Shown: positions 41,970 to 51,262, counted from the stretch's first letter. The stretch is 64,000 nt of DNA from Arthrobacter alpinus (GCF_900105965.1 NZ_FNTV01000001.1:3596001-3660000), one strand, 5' to 3'. Notes: generated by a model not told the origin, from the letters alone. Made by a program: numbers and translations.

Positions 41970-42034
41970 TTGCCAGACCACGGCCGGGCGTGCATAATGT
42001 TCGAAGATAGCGAATGTTCAAACATCTATTCGAA
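41970..42034 (+). promoter_or_regulatory. Promoter and nested-palindrome operator of the ABC exporter operon
   Basis: A -35 TTGCCA (41970-41975) and -10 CATAAT (41993-41998) are 17 bases apart. Directly downstream, over the expected start site, ATGTTCAAACAT (42014-42025) is a palindrome flanked by TTCGAAGATAG (42000-42010) and CTATTCGAA (42026-42034), which pair apart from one extra G. The regulator is not encoded next door. Confidence 0.68.
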
Positions 42035-42045
42035 TTGGATCCATC

Positions 42046-43776
42046 GTGAAACTCGCTCGACTGGCTTTCCGCCATGCTCGGCCATATTGGGTGTGGGTCA
42101 CCGCAGTTCTGGTGCTGCAATTGATCTCGACCCTTGCCGCCCTCTACTTGCCCAGCCTGAACGCCAAGATCATCGACCAAGGTATCGCCAAGGGTGACAC
42201 CGATTTCATCTGGTCCACGGGCGTCACCATGGTGGTTGTCTGCTTCGTGCAGGTAGCCTCGGCCATCGGCGGTATCTACTTCGGTGCGCGCACGGCCATG
42301 GCCATTGGACGCGATCTGCGCCGCGAGGTGTACTACCGGGTCAACGCCCTCGGCGCCCTGGATGTGAGCCGCTTTGGCACGGCCACGCTGATTACCCGCA
42401 ACACCAACGATGTCCAGCAAGTGCAGATGTTGATTCTGATGGCCTTGAACTTCATGGTCTCAACGCCCATCATGTGCATTGGCGGGATCGTCATGGCCCT
42501 GCGCGAAGACGTGGGGCTGTCCTGGCTGTTGTGGGTTTCGGTGCCGCTGCTGTTCATTGTGGTGGGCTTCCTGGTGGTCAAGTTGCTGCCGTTGTTCCGC
42601 GAGATGCAAGAACGGATCGATACCGTCAACGGGGTTCTGCGTGAACAAATTGTTGGCATCCGGGTCATCCGGGCCTTCGTGCGGGAACAATTTGAAACCG
42701 AACGTTACCGTGACGCGAACCTGAAACTGACGCGCGTCTCGGTCCGCGTGGGCAATTTGTTCGTGCTCATGTTCCCGGTCATCATGATGATCCTGCACCT
42801 GGCCACGGCCGCCGTGCTGTGGTTTGGTGGCCAGCGAGTGAACTCCGGCGAGATGCAGATCGGTTCACTGACGGCCTTCTTGCAGTACCTGCTGCAGATC
42901 CTTGTGGCCGTCATGATGGGTGTCTTCATGGTCATGATGATTCCCCGGGCCGCCATTTCCGCCGAACGTCTGGACGATGTCCTCACGGCAGAGCCCAGTC
43001 TGGTTGTGCCGAAGGGGACAGCGGCTCCGCAGACTCACGCAGTGGAATTTTCCAGTGTTTCCTTTGGCTATCCCGGAGCCGAGCGGCCGGTCCTGAACAA
43101 TGTGAGCTTCACGGCCCACCAAGGACAGACGACGGCGATTGTTGGCTCCACCGGTTCGGGCAAGTCCACCCTCCTGAACCTCATACCCCGGCTTTTTGAC
43201 CCGCAGGGTGGCACGGTGCGCATTGGCGGGGTGGATGTGAGCGAGCTCAGCCGCTCCCAGATGGCGGAACTGGTGGGGCTCGTGCCGCAGAAGCCGTACC
43301 TGTTCTCCGGCACCGTAGCCTCAAACCTGAAGTTTGGCCGGCCCGATGCCAACGACGATGAGCTATGGGAAGCCCTCCGCGTGGCCCAGGCCAAGGACTT
43401 TGTCCAGGAAAAGCCCAAGGCGCTGGACACCCCAATCGCCCAAGGCGGCACGAATGTGTCAGGCGGACAGCGGCAACGGTTGTGTATTGCCCGGGCGCTG
43501 GCGGCCCGACCACGAATCTTCTTGTTTGACGATTCTTTTTCGGCGCTGGATGTCACCACGGATCAGCGGTTGCGTGAATCGCTGCACGCCGCCACCGAGG
43601 GTGCAACGGTGATCATTGTGGCCCAAAGGATCTCCACCATCCGGGAGGCTGACCACATTATTGTGCTGGACAACGGCGAGGTGGTGGGTGGGGGAACCCA
43701 TGACGAATTGCTTGAGAGCAATGAAACCTATCGCGAAATTGTTGAATCCCAGCTGAGCATTGAAGGGGTTGCCTGA
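42046..43776 (+). CDS. Heterodimeric ABC exporter, subunit with degenerate ATPase site
   Basis: A 576-residue half-transporter: six membrane spans in about 1-310 and an ATP-binding domain at about 335-576. It has Walker A GSTGSGKST and an intact signature VSGGQRQR. The base after Walker B is Asp (FLFDDS) where Glu is catalytic, and the H-loop His is Gln (IIVAQRISTI). It therefore supplies the non-hydrolytic site in a pair with the next gene, as in BmrCD- or TmrAB-like exporters. The start is GTG. Its stop overlaps the next start by one base. The substrate is unknown; drugs or lipids are typical. Confidence 0.93.
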   Translation: MKLARLAFRHARPYWVWVTAVLVLQLISTLAALYLPSLNAKIIDQGIAKGDTDFIWSTGVTMVVVCFVQVASAIGGIYFGARTAMAIGRDLRREVYYRVNALGALDVSRFGTATLITRNTNDVQQVQMLILMALNFMVSTPIMCIGGIVMALREDVGLSWLLWVSVPLLFIVVGFLVVKLLPLFREMQERIDTVNGVLREQIVGIRVIRAFVREQFETERYRDANLKLTRVSVRVGNLFVLMFPVIMMILHLATAAVLWFGGQRVNSGEMQIGSLTAFLQYLLQILVAVMMGVFMVMMIPRAAISAERLDDVLTAEPSLVVPKGTAAPQTHAVEFSSVSFGYPGAERPVLNNVSFTAHQGQTTAIVGSTGSGKSTLLNLIPRLFDPQGGTVRIGGVDVSELSRSQMAELVGLVPQKPYLFSGTVASNLKFGRPDANDDELWEALRVAQAKDFVQEKPKALDTPIAQGGTNVSGGQRQRLCIARALAARPRIFLFDDSFSALDVTTDQRLRESLHAATEGATVIIVAQRISTIREADHIIVLDNGEVVGGGTHDELLESNETYREIVESQLSIEGVA

Positions 43777-45803
43777 TGGCGCGCAAGAGCAAGGAACAGG
43801 CCCCGGACGTGGCTGTTGACGCCATTGAAACGGATGAGGAGTTGGTGCCGGAGTACCGGCCCTCCGAGGCAGACGGTGACATGTTTGGCGGAACACCAGC
43901 CAAAAAGGCCGAACACTTCTGGCCCTCGGTCAAGCGCCTCGTAGGGCTTCTGCGGCCGGAGCGCTTCATGTTCTCCGTGGTGATTGTGCTGGTGGCGGCC
44001 TCCGTAGTCCTGACGGTTATCGCCCCGAAGATCCTCGGGGCCGCCATGGACGTGATCTTTAATGGCGTCATTGGCTCGCAGCTGCCAGCGAATGTGCCGC
44101 TCGAGGTTCTGGTGGAGACGCAACGGGCGGCCGGGAACGATCAGTTCGCCGACATGCTGGCCAAGGCCAATATTGTCCCGGGCGCGGGCATTGACTTTGT
44201 TGAACTCAGCCGGCTCATCATCATTGTGTTGGCTTTGTACATGGTTGCCTCAACGCTCATGTGGCTGCAAGGCTTCCTCCTGAACGCCCTTGTCATGCGC
44301 GTGGTGTTCAAGCTGCGTGAAGACATTGAACGCAAGCTCAACCGCCTCCCGCTGGGGTACTTTGACACCCGCCAGCGCGGTGATCTGATGTCCCGGGTGA
44401 CCAACGACGTCGACAACATCCAGGCCGCACTTCAGCAAGCCTTTTCGCAACTGGTGCAGTCCGCGCTGACGGTCATCGGCATCGGGATCATGATGTTTAT
44501 TGTGTCCTGGCAGCTGGCCTTGATAGCCCTTATCGCGTTGCCGCTCTCAGCCATCATTGCAGGCGTGATTGGAACGCGCTCACAAAAACTGTTCGCCGCG
44601 CAGTGGAAGTACACCGGCTCACTCAATGGTCACATTGAAGAGACTTTCTCCGGGCTGGAACTTGTTCGCGCCTATGGCCGTGACGAGGAAATGCTGGCCG
44701 AGTTCGATGACCGCAACGAACACCTTTTCAAGGCCTCCTTCGGCGCTCAGTTTGTTTCCGGCATGATCATGCCGGCCATGCAGTTTGTCTCCTATCTCTC
44801 CTACGTGCTGGTCGCCGTCGTCGGTGGTGTGCGTGTTGCTACAGGCCAGATCACCCTGGGCGATGCCACGGCATTCATTCAGTACTCACGCGAGTTCTCC
44901 CAGCCCATTGGTGAGATGGCTGGAATTGCCAACATGATCCAGTCCGGTGTGGCCTCGGCCGAGCGGACCTTTGAGATCCTCGACGCCGACGAGCAGGAAG
45001 CAGAGGAGGATTCAGCGCTGCTGCCCGAGCAGACGGACGGCCACGTGCGGTTCGAGAACGTGTCCTTCAGCTACGCACCGGAAACCCCGCTCATCCGCGA
45101 CGTTTCCCTCACCGTTGAACCAGGGCAGACCGTGGCCATTGTGGGGCCCACCGGCGCGGGCAAGACGACGCTCGTCAACCTCATCATGCGCTTCTACGAG
45201 ATCACCGGCGGACGGATCCTGCTCGACGGCGTGGACACCCGCGAGCTGTCCCGCGAACAGGTGCGCTCGCAGGTGGGCATGGTGCTCCAGGACGCGTGGC
45301 TGTTTGAAGGCACCATCCGCGAAAACATCCGCTACGGCCGTTTGGATGCCACTGACGAGGAAATCATTGCCGCTGCCGAGGCCACCATGGTGGACAGGTT
45401 TGTTCGCCAGCTCCCCGACGGCTATGACACCGTGATCGACGCCGACGGCGGCACCGTTTCCGCCGGTGAACGCCAGCTGCTCACGATTGCCAGGGCCTTC
45501 ATCGCCAAGCCATCACTGCTGATTCTCGACGAGGCAACCTCGTCAGTGGATACACGCACCGAGCTGCTGGTCCAGCACGCCATGGCGGCACTGCGCACCG
45601 ACCGGACCTCCTTCGTGATTGCCCACCGTCTCTCCACAATCCGCGACGCCCACACCATCTTGGTCATGGAAGACGGCGACATCGTCGAGCACGGCAACCA
45701 CGAGGAACTTCTGGCCCGCCGCGGCGCCTACTACAAGCTCTACATGACCCAGTTCCAGGGCGGTCATGAGCTAGAAGACGAGGTCCCCGCCGAAGCTCAC
45801 TAG
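43776..45803 (+). CDS. Heterodimeric ABC exporter, catalytic subunit
   Basis: The 675-residue partner has an acidic N-tail of about 60 residues, six membrane spans with a large extracytoplasmic insert after span 1 (about residues 95-145), and an ATP-binding domain from about 425. Walker A GPTGAGKTT, Walker B LLILDEATSS with the catalytic Glu, and H-loop FVIAHRLSTI are intact. The signature is altered to VSAGERQ. So its own Walker site pairs with the intact signature of the first subunit to give one working and one degenerate ATP site. Confidence 0.94.
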   Translation: MARKSKEQAPDVAVDAIETDEELVPEYRPSEADGDMFGGTPAKKAEHFWPSVKRLVGLLRPERFMFSVVIVLVAASVVLTVIAPKILGAAMDVIFNGVIGSQLPANVPLEVLVETQRAAGNDQFADMLAKANIVPGAGIDFVELSRLIIIVLALYMVASTLMWLQGFLLNALVMRVVFKLREDIERKLNRLPLGYFDTRQRGDLMSRVTNDVDNIQAALQQAFSQLVQSALTVIGIGIMMFIVSWQLALIALIALPLSAIIAGVIGTRSQKLFAAQWKYTGSLNGHIEETFSGLELVRAYGRDEEMLAEFDDRNEHLFKASFGAQFVSGMIMPAMQFVSYLSYVLVAVVGGVRVATGQITLGDATAFIQYSREFSQPIGEMAGIANMIQSGVASAERTFEILDADEQEAEEDSALLPEQTDGHVRFENVSFSYAPETPLIRDVSLTVEPGQTVAIVGPTGAGKTTLVNLIMRFYEITGGRILLDGVDTRELSREQVRSQVGMVLQDAWLFEGTIRENIRYGRLDATDEEIIAAAEATMVDRFVRQLPDGYDTVIDADGGTVSAGERQLLTIARAFIAKPSLLILDEATSSVDTRTELLVQHAMAALRTDRTSFVIAHRLSTIRDAHTILVMEDGDIVEHGNHEELLARRGAYYKLYMTQFQGGHELEDEVPAEAH

Positions 45804-45858
45804 CGGCACCGCCGCCCGCGCGAAAGCCAGCGCTGTCCCGGGCCGCCGCACCGCCCGG

Positions 45859-46812
45859 TCAGCGCAGGAGCGTGTCGATGAGCCTTGCTGCTACTTTGGC
45901 TGTGCGGTTGTCGATGTCGAACTCCGGGTTCAGTTCGGCTACGTCCAGGTGGAAGAGCTTCCCGCTGGCAGCAACCTGCCGGCATACGGCGGCGATCACC
46001 GGTAGCGGCACTCCATAGGCGGCGGGCGCGCTGACACCGGGTGCTGCGGCGGCCGGCAGTACGTCAAGATCGATCGTAAGGTACACAATGTCCACGGTTT
46101 CCAGGAACGCATCAACAAAGCCCGCGGTGCGCTCCGCGGAGCAGTCCTCATCCAGGAGGTACTTCACGTCGAGCTCGTGGGCGGTGTTGAAGAGTGCCCG
46201 CGTGTTGTTGGGTTCGCTGATGCCTACGACGGCGTAATTCAGTTCGCGTCCGGCAGCGGCTTCGGCCTGAGCCATTTGCAGGAACGGTGTACCGGAGCTG
46301 GGTGCCGGGGCATCCCTCAGATCAAAGTGGGCATCGAGGTTAAGCACGCCTAGCCGGGCACCATTGGCCACGGCTGCCGTTCCGGCAACACCAAGGTAGC
46401 TGGCAAACGCGATTTCGTGCCCGCCGCCCAGGGCAACGGTGAGATAGCCGGCGTCGAGCATCCCTGTGAGGGCAGCGCCTGCGCGGGCCTGGCCGTCCTC
46501 CAAGGCGTCCTCCGAAACCACAACGTCCCCCGCGTCCACAATTGACCGGGAACCGTGGAAGGCCAGCGAGCCAAGGGCCGCGCGGATCGCCGCGGGACCG
46601 CTGGCGGCGCCTGTGCGTCCGTGATTGCGGAGCACACCAGCGTCGGAGCAAAAGCCCAAGAATGCAGCCGGACCGGGCAACGCCGCATCCAGGGAAAGAG
46701 CGGCGGTGGTGGTGACGGCCTGCCACCAGCGGCGGTGGGCGAGGTCTGCGCCGTCGTTCCTGCCCGTCCAAGAGCTGGCGGGAACATCAAGTGGGAGTGT
46801 AGAAAAGTCCAT
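45859..46812 (-). CDS. hutG: Formimidoylglutamase (ureohydrolase family)
   Basis: HutG hydrolyses N-formimidoylglutamate, the last hut step, to glutamate and formamide. From ATG 46812 (MDFSTLPLDV; GGAAG upstream) it has 317 residues. Mn ligands of the arginase fold are visible: His132 in GGGHE, Asp160/His162/Asp164 in DAHFDLRD, and Asp248/Asp250 in DLDVLP. GFCSDAGVLRNHGRTGAASGP is typical of HutG rather than agmatinase. It lies apart from hutH, behind the ABC exporter. A palindrome with TCTG/CAGA ends lies 66-79 bases before its start. Confidence 0.9.
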   Translation of the reverse strand: MDFSTLPLDVPASSWTGRNDGADLAHRRWWQAVTTTAALSLDAALPGPAAFLGFCSDAGVLRNHGRTGAASGPAAIRAALGSLAFHGSRSIVDAGDVVVSEDALEDGQARAGAALTGMLDAGYLTVALGGGHEIAFASYLGVAGTAAVANGARLGVLNLDAHFDLRDAPAPSSGTPFLQMAQAEAAAGRELNYAVVGISEPNNTRALFNTAHELDVKYLLDEDCSAERTAGFVDAFLETVDIVYLTIDLDVLPAAAAPGVSAPAAYGVPLPVIAAVCRQVAASGKLFHLDVAELNPEFDIDNRTAKVAARLIDTLLR

Positions 46813-46860
46813 GCTTCCAGAGAACAGCAGTCGGGCCGACAATGCCAGTGGAACAACAGA

Positions 46861-46890
46861 GGGTGGTATCTGGCAGGCCAGATACCACCC
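46861..46890 (-). terminator. Hairpin between purine permease and hutG
   Basis: A perfect 13-bp stem GGGTGGTATCTGG / CCAGATACCACCC with a four-base loop lies 21 bases after the permease stop on the minus strand. The tail is CTCTGTTGTTCC, weakly T-rich. The loop region reads TCTG-N5-CCAGA, which resembles a hut operator. Confidence 0.7.
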
Positions 46891-46911
46891 TCAAGGAAAG
46901 CTGCGCACGGG

Positions 46912-48366
46912 TTACTTGACCCCGAACAAGTCCTCCACAACACCAATGCCGAAGAACAACAGGAAGGCTCCCGCCACGGCCCACATGAGCGGGTGGATTT
47001 CGCGTGCGCGGCCCTGGAACAGGCGGATCAGAACGAAGGCGATGAAGCCGGCGCCCAGGCCGTTGGCGATCGAGTATGTGAATGGCATGAGCGTGAACGT
47101 CAGGAAGGCCGGGATGCCGATGCCCCAGTCGGACCAATCGATCTTGCCCACCTGGGAAACCATCATGAAACCAACCACCACAAGCGCAGGGGCCACAGCT
47201 TCAAAAGGAACCAGCTTGATCAGGGGAGTGGCGAACATGGCCGCCAGCAAGAGCAGGCCCGTCACAATCGAGGCCAGGCCTGTGCGGGCACCTTCACCGA
47301 TTCCGGCGCCGGATTCCACGTAGATCTGGTTGGAGGAGGCGGACGCGCCACCACCGGCGATGGCCCCGAATGCGTCCACGAGCAGCACCTTGTCCACGTC
47401 GGGGATATTGCCATCCTTGTCGATGGTGCCAGCCTCGGAGGCCAAGCCCACCATGGTGCCCATGGCGTCAAAGAAGATGCTGAGCAGGATCACGAAGGCG
47501 AGCAACACTGCAGCAAGTGCGCCGAGCTTGCTGAACGCGCCGAAGATGTTGACCTGACCGATCAGGGACAGGTCAGGCCATGACCACGAGGACATCTGTG
47601 GGGAGACCAGGGACCAGCCCTGCGGGTTGCTGGTGGTGCCGTCGAAGGACGGGCCAATGTGCAGCGTCATTTCAAGGATGTTGGCCAGCACAGTGGAAAA
47701 CAGAATGCCAATCAGGATGGCGCCCTTTACCTTGCGAACAACCAAACCGATGGTCAGCACCAGACCAATCACAAACACCAGCGTGGGCCAGCCCATGAGT
47801 TTGCCGTCGAAGCCCAGGCCCACCGGAACTGTGGTTCCGGCTACGTCGGGGATACGGCGGACAAAACCGGCGTTGACCAGGCCGATGAGGGCGATGAACA
47901 TACCGATGCCCACCACAATGGCCGTCTTGAGCCCTTCGGGGACGGCCTTGAAGACTGCGGTTCTAAAGCCGGTCAGCACCAGGATCAACATGGTGACACC
48001 GGAGAGGACAACAAGGCCCATAACGTCGGGCCAGGTCAGGCCCGGGTTTGTTGCCACGGTGACGGCAATGAAGGCGTTGACGCCCAGGCCGGCCGCCATT
48101 GCGAAGGGGTGTCTGGCCCATGCACCCATGAGGATGGTCAGGATACCGGCCACGAAGGCCGTGACGGCGGCGACGCGTTCCAGACCCAGAACCTCGCCGG
48201 AGGAGTCGGCGCCACCGAGGATCAGCGGGTTCAACACCACGATGTAGCTCATCGCGAAGAACGTGGCGAAACCGCCGCGAATTTCCCGCGAGTAGTTCGA
48301 TCCACGTTCTGTAACCTTGAAATATTTGTCGATCGCTGACAGGCGCGGTGCCGTCTTCGTTGCCAT
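46912..48366 (-). CDS. NCS2/AzgA family purine (guanine/hypoxanthine) permease
   Basis: The 484-residue protein has about 12-14 membrane spans and the AzgA-type pattern: REIRGGFATFFAMSYIVVLNPLIL at the N-terminus, GLGVNAFIAVTVATNPGLTW, DAMGTMVGLASEAG in the transport core and SSNQIYVESGAGIGEGARTGLASIVTG. These import hypoxanthine, guanine or adenine with protons. The ATG is preceded by GGAGGGCTCC. The 222 bases upstream contain no recognisable purine riboswitch. The gene ends at a strong hairpin ahead of hutG. Confidence 0.92.
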   Translation of the reverse strand: MATKTAPRLSAIDKYFKVTERGSNYSREIRGGFATFFAMSYIVVLNPLILGGADSSGEVLGLERVAAVTAFVAGILTILMGAWARHPFAMAAGLGVNAFIAVTVATNPGLTWPDVMGLVVLSGVTMLILVLTGFRTAVFKAVPEGLKTAIVVGIGMFIALIGLVNAGFVRRIPDVAGTTVPVGLGFDGKLMGWPTLVFVIGLVLTIGLVVRKVKGAILIGILFSTVLANILEMTLHIGPSFDGTTSNPQGWSLVSPQMSSWSWPDLSLIGQVNIFGAFSKLGALAAVLLAFVILLSIFFDAMGTMVGLASEAGTIDKDGNIPDVDKVLLVDAFGAIAGGGASASSNQIYVESGAGIGEGARTGLASIVTGLLLLAAMFATPLIKLVPFEAVAPALVVVGFMMVSQVGKIDWSDWGIGIPAFLTFTLMPFTYSIANGLGAGFIAFVLIRLFQGRAREIHPLMWAVAGAFLLFFGIGVVEDLFGVK

Positions 48367-48588
48367 AAGGAGCCCTCCGGGCGAAGAAAAAAGAAAATAG
48401 TTAACCGAGGAAATCCTAGCCGCTCACATGCGGGCCGAAGATAGTGCGTCAGGCTTGGCATGTTCCGTTCAGGAGCGAACCACGGCAGAGCCGGCCCGGG
48501 TGCCTAGATGCCGCGTTCTTGAGGAATCTCCCATGTTTCTGGGTTACCGTGAGGTGCACTCACCCTAACTTTCAAAGGATTGCCTGCT

Positions 48589-49203
48589 GTGAAGACCCCT
48601 GCAAAACGCCAGCCCATTGAGACGAACATGACACCGCAAAAGCTGGTGCGGCGCGTTTTTGCGGCACTTCTGGCCATGATGCTGTTATTGCTGGGCTCCT
48701 CGACGGCGGCACTGGCGCATGACGCGATCACAGGAACAACGCCCGCAGACGGTTCTACCGTGGAGACCGTCCCGGACAAAATTGAGATCACCATGAGCAA
48801 CACCCCGGCCGTTATTGGATCGCAAGTTCTGGTTCTGGATTCAGCCGGCACCGACTGGGCAACCGGCAGCGTGGACGTCCTGGACACGGTGGCCACGCAA
48901 AATGTGCGCCCGGGTGCGCCGGCCGGCAAGTTCACGGTGAAATGGCGTCTGGTGTCCTCCGATTCGCATCCCGTGGAAGGCGAATTCAGCTTCACCGCAA
49001 GCGCCGCAGCAACCTCAACCGCCGGTGCCGCCGTGGGGGCCGGGCCGATAGTTTCAGTTCAAGCGCAGCCGGAGGAAGAACCCGCCGCGGTGCAGGACGA
49101 AAGCGCCGTTCCGTGGAGCGTCATCGGACTCATCGCGGTGCTGCTGGGGCTGGTTGTTGCCCTGGTAGTGGTGGCCCGGCGTCGTTTGTCCAAGGACGAC
49201 TAG
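48589..49203 (+). CDS. CopC-domain copper-binding protein, membrane anchored
   Basis: The 204-residue protein starts at GTG 48589 after AAAGGA. It has a signal peptide ending ALA just before HDAITGTTPADGSTV, so a copper-ligand His would be the mature N-terminus, as in CopC. The domain continues with IEITMSNTPAVIGS and ends with VKWRLVSSDSHPVEGEFSFT. The C-terminus has a Pro/Glu stretch and one membrane helix (VIGLIAVLLGLVVALVVVARRR). No CopD is adjacent. Its stop codon abuts the stop of the converging gene with no intervening base. Confidence 0.9.
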   Translation: MKTPAKRQPIETNMTPQKLVRRVFAALLAMMLLLLGSSTAALAHDAITGTTPADGSTVETVPDKIEITMSNTPAVIGSQVLVLDSAGTDWATGSVDVLDTVATQNVRPGAPAGKFTVKWRLVSSDSHPVEGEFSFTASAAATSTAGAAVGAGPIVSVQAQPEEEPAAVQDESAVPWSVIGLIAVLLGLVVALVVVARRRLSKDD

Positions 49204-49869
49204 TTAGGCCAGTGCCAGCACCGATGCGGATTCGCCGGTTGCAACCCGGGTCGCGATGGACTGGCCGGCACGTTTGGCCTGATGCAGGATTTCCTGGGTG
49301 GTGGGAATGGCCAAATCGCCAACACCCACCAGATACAGGCCCAGGGTGTGCATGGCGGTGCGCATGTCGGCGGCGGTGGTGACTCCCGCGCTGTGCAAGA
49401 CCCGGCGCAGCTGGCTCAACGCACCCCGGGTGAATACAACGCTGTGGGCGCTGAGGACTCCGGTGCCCGTGTGCACGCTCCACTGGGGGCCGGCTTGCGG
49501 GTTGGCCGCCACGGTGTCGCTGGCCCGGGTCAGTTCAAGCGCCTGAGTTTCCGGGCGGATATCCAGGTCATGGCGTCTGGCGTAGTTTTCCAGCAACCGC
49601 ACAACCTCACTGCGCTCACTCAAGGCGTCCAAGCTGATGCCGCCGGTGGTGGGCGGCGTGGAACTTTGCTTCACGGGACAAAAGCTGTCAACCATGATGG
49701 CTTTCACGCCCTGTCGGTTGAGCTCCGCAGCGACGGCCAACGCGGAAAAACCGGATCCAATCACAACCGTGGTTGTGGCTTCGTTTTCACCCAGTGTGGC
49801 ACCAGGCGCGGAAGCAGCGGTGCGGGGTCTGGGGGTTAGGTGCCTGGCAGTTACGGGCGCAGCGGTCAT
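49204..49869 (-). CDS. Small FAD/NAD(P)-binding Rossmann protein, condensed flavoprotein
   Basis: From ATG 49869 (AGGAGG upstream) the protein has 221 residues. It opens with a disordered tail, then a dinucleotide fold TTVVIGSGFSALAVAAELNRQGVKAIMVDS. The C-terminal segment TLGLYLVGVGDLAIPTTQEILHQAKRAGQSIA resembles the FAD-closing part of thioredoxin-reductase-like or monooxygenase flavoproteins. The middle, which normally holds the NADPH domain, is very short. It may be a reduced flavoprotein or a partner of the upstream oxidase. It is the last gene of a three-gene operon, 85 bases after the oxidase. Confidence 0.65.
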   Translation of the reverse strand: MTAAPVTARHLTPRPRTAASAPGATLGENEATTTVVIGSGFSALAVAAELNRQGVKAIMVDSFCPVKQSSTPPTTGGISLDALSERSEVVRLLENYARRHDLDIRPETQALELTRASDTVAANPQAGPQWSVHTGTGVLSAHSVVFTRGALSQLRRVLHSAGVTTAADMRTAMHTLGLYLVGVGDLAIPTTQEILHQAKRAGQSIATRVATGESASVLALA

Positions 49870-49954
49870 GGCAAATGCCTCCTTGAACGGTAGGAGAACT
49901 ATGTGGCGGCAATCCCGGGAGCGCGGAAAGCCGTTGGGCGCAGAGCAGGGGAAA

Positions 49955-51262
49955 TTACAGTAGAACCCGGTCCAAATAGGCGTTGCTAAAAACGCGTTTG
50001 TGATCGAGAACATCTCGAACCCTACAGAACTTTTCAAGGTCTGGGTAGAGCTCGGAAAAGTCATTCGATTGGAGAAAGTGCCACTTCCCCCAGTGCGGCC
50101 GTCCGCCGTGTGAGCGGAAGATTTCCTCGGCCGCCTTGAAGTACTCAAACGGCGCAGTGTTCACGTGCTGATGAATCGCAATGTAGCCGCTTTCCCTGCC
50201 GCTGGCGGTGGATAGGGCAATGGTGTCGGCGGCCGCACTACGGACCTCCACCGGGAAGGAGATGCGCAGCTCCCGCCGTTTGATCATGGCATCCAGCTCG
50301 GCCAGAATGTCGGCAATACGATCCAACGGCACGGCATATTCCATCTCTCTAAAACGCACGGTCCGGGTTGTTGTAAAAACCTTGTGCGAGGAGTCGCCGA
50401 ACTCCCGCGTTCCTGTGAGCTTGGAGGCGATCTGGTTGACGCGCGGAATGATCCGAGGAACTTTGGCTGTGACTTGGCACAGGGCGGAAAACAAGGAGTT
50501 GGAAACCAGGATGTCATCGACCCAGTGAGCCCGCGTCGACAACGGGCCCACCCCGGAAGAAAGGCCGTCCGGGGCATAGCGGGTATTGGTCTTGGTCAAG
50601 GCCACCTCGGTATGCGGGAACCAATAAAACTCAAAGTGGTCCAGGCTCGCATTGCGCTCCGCCAGGTCCGCCAAGACAGCCGCCAAAGGTTCGGCCCGCT
50701 CCACGGCGTGCAGCTTGAATGAATCCACGCACTGCAGCGTCACGGAGGTGATGATGCCCAAGGCCCCCAATCCCACGCGGGCCACGGCAAAGACCTCCGG
50801 GTGCTGCGACTCTGAGCAGTGCAGGACCTCCCCGGTTCCGGTTACGAGCGTCAAGGCCCTGACCTGGGTGGCAATGCCGCCAAATTTCAGCCCCGTCCCG
50901 TGGGTGCCCGTGGAGATGGCTCCGGAAATGGACTGTTGGTCAATGTCGCCAAGATTTTCCATGGCTAGCGAGTACGGTTCCAGCAAGTGGGGGATCTCAA
51001 AGAGGCGCGTTCCGCCGCCAAGGGTGACTTGCTTCGTGGCCCGGTCCACGGAGAGCAGCCCGCTAATTCCATCGAGGCGCAACTGGATTCCACGGGTTAA
51101 AGCTATGTCGGTAAAACTGTGGCCGGCACCCACCGCCTTCACGGTTGTCCCCGCCTCCGAGGCCTGCTCCACAAGCGTTGACACTTCCGCCACTGTCGCT
51201 GGCCGCGCCACCTGGCTTGGCGTGCACCGCTGGTCCCGCGCCCAATTACGCCACTGGCTCAT
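49955..51262 (-). CDS. FAD-linked oxidase, D-arabinono-1,4-lactone oxidase family
   Basis: From ATG 51262 (MSQWRNWARDQRCTPSQ) the enzyme has 435 residues. The N-terminal FAD_binding_4 domain includes KAVGAGHSFTDIALT with His48, the likely site of covalent FAD attachment, and GAISTGTHGTGLKFGG. The C-terminal ALO domain ends with GGRPHWGKWHFLQSNDFSELYPDLEKF, containing the HWGK motif of sugar-lactone and alditol oxidases. Its start overlaps the upstream gene's stop by four bases (ATGA). The natural substrate is not evident: a sugar acid, lactone or polyol. Confidence 0.88.
   Translation of the reverse strand: MSQWRNWARDQRCTPSQVARPATVAEVSTLVEQASEAGTTVKAVGAGHSFTDIALTRGIQLRLDGISGLLSVDRATKQVTLGGGTRLFEIPHLLEPYSLAMENLGDIDQQSISGAISTGTHGTGLKFGGIATQVRALTLVTGTGEVLHCSESQHPEVFAVARVGLGALGIITSVTLQCVDSFKLHAVERAEPLAAVLADLAERNASLDHFEFYWFPHTEVALTKTNTRYAPDGLSSGVGPLSTRAHWVDDILVSNSLFSALCQVTAKVPRIIPRVNQIASKLTGTREFGDSSHKVFTTTRTVRFREMEYAVPLDRIADILAELDAMIKRRELRISFPVEVRSAAADTIALSTASGRESGYIAIHQHVNTAPFEYFKAAEEIFRSHGGRPHWGKWHFLQSNDFSELYPDLEKFCRVRDVLDHKRVFSNAYLDRVLL

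Noticed and set aside
42000..42034. SOS box (GAAC-N4-GTTC) before the ABC exporter
   Set aside because: GTTC and CGAA pieces occur but not in the GAAC-N4-GTTC spacing; the symmetry centre is ATGTTCAAACAT instead.
48367..48588. Purine riboswitch upstream of the NCS2 permease
   Set aside because: No three-way junction consensus could be seen in the 222-base region; only a short GC hairpin close to the start codon.
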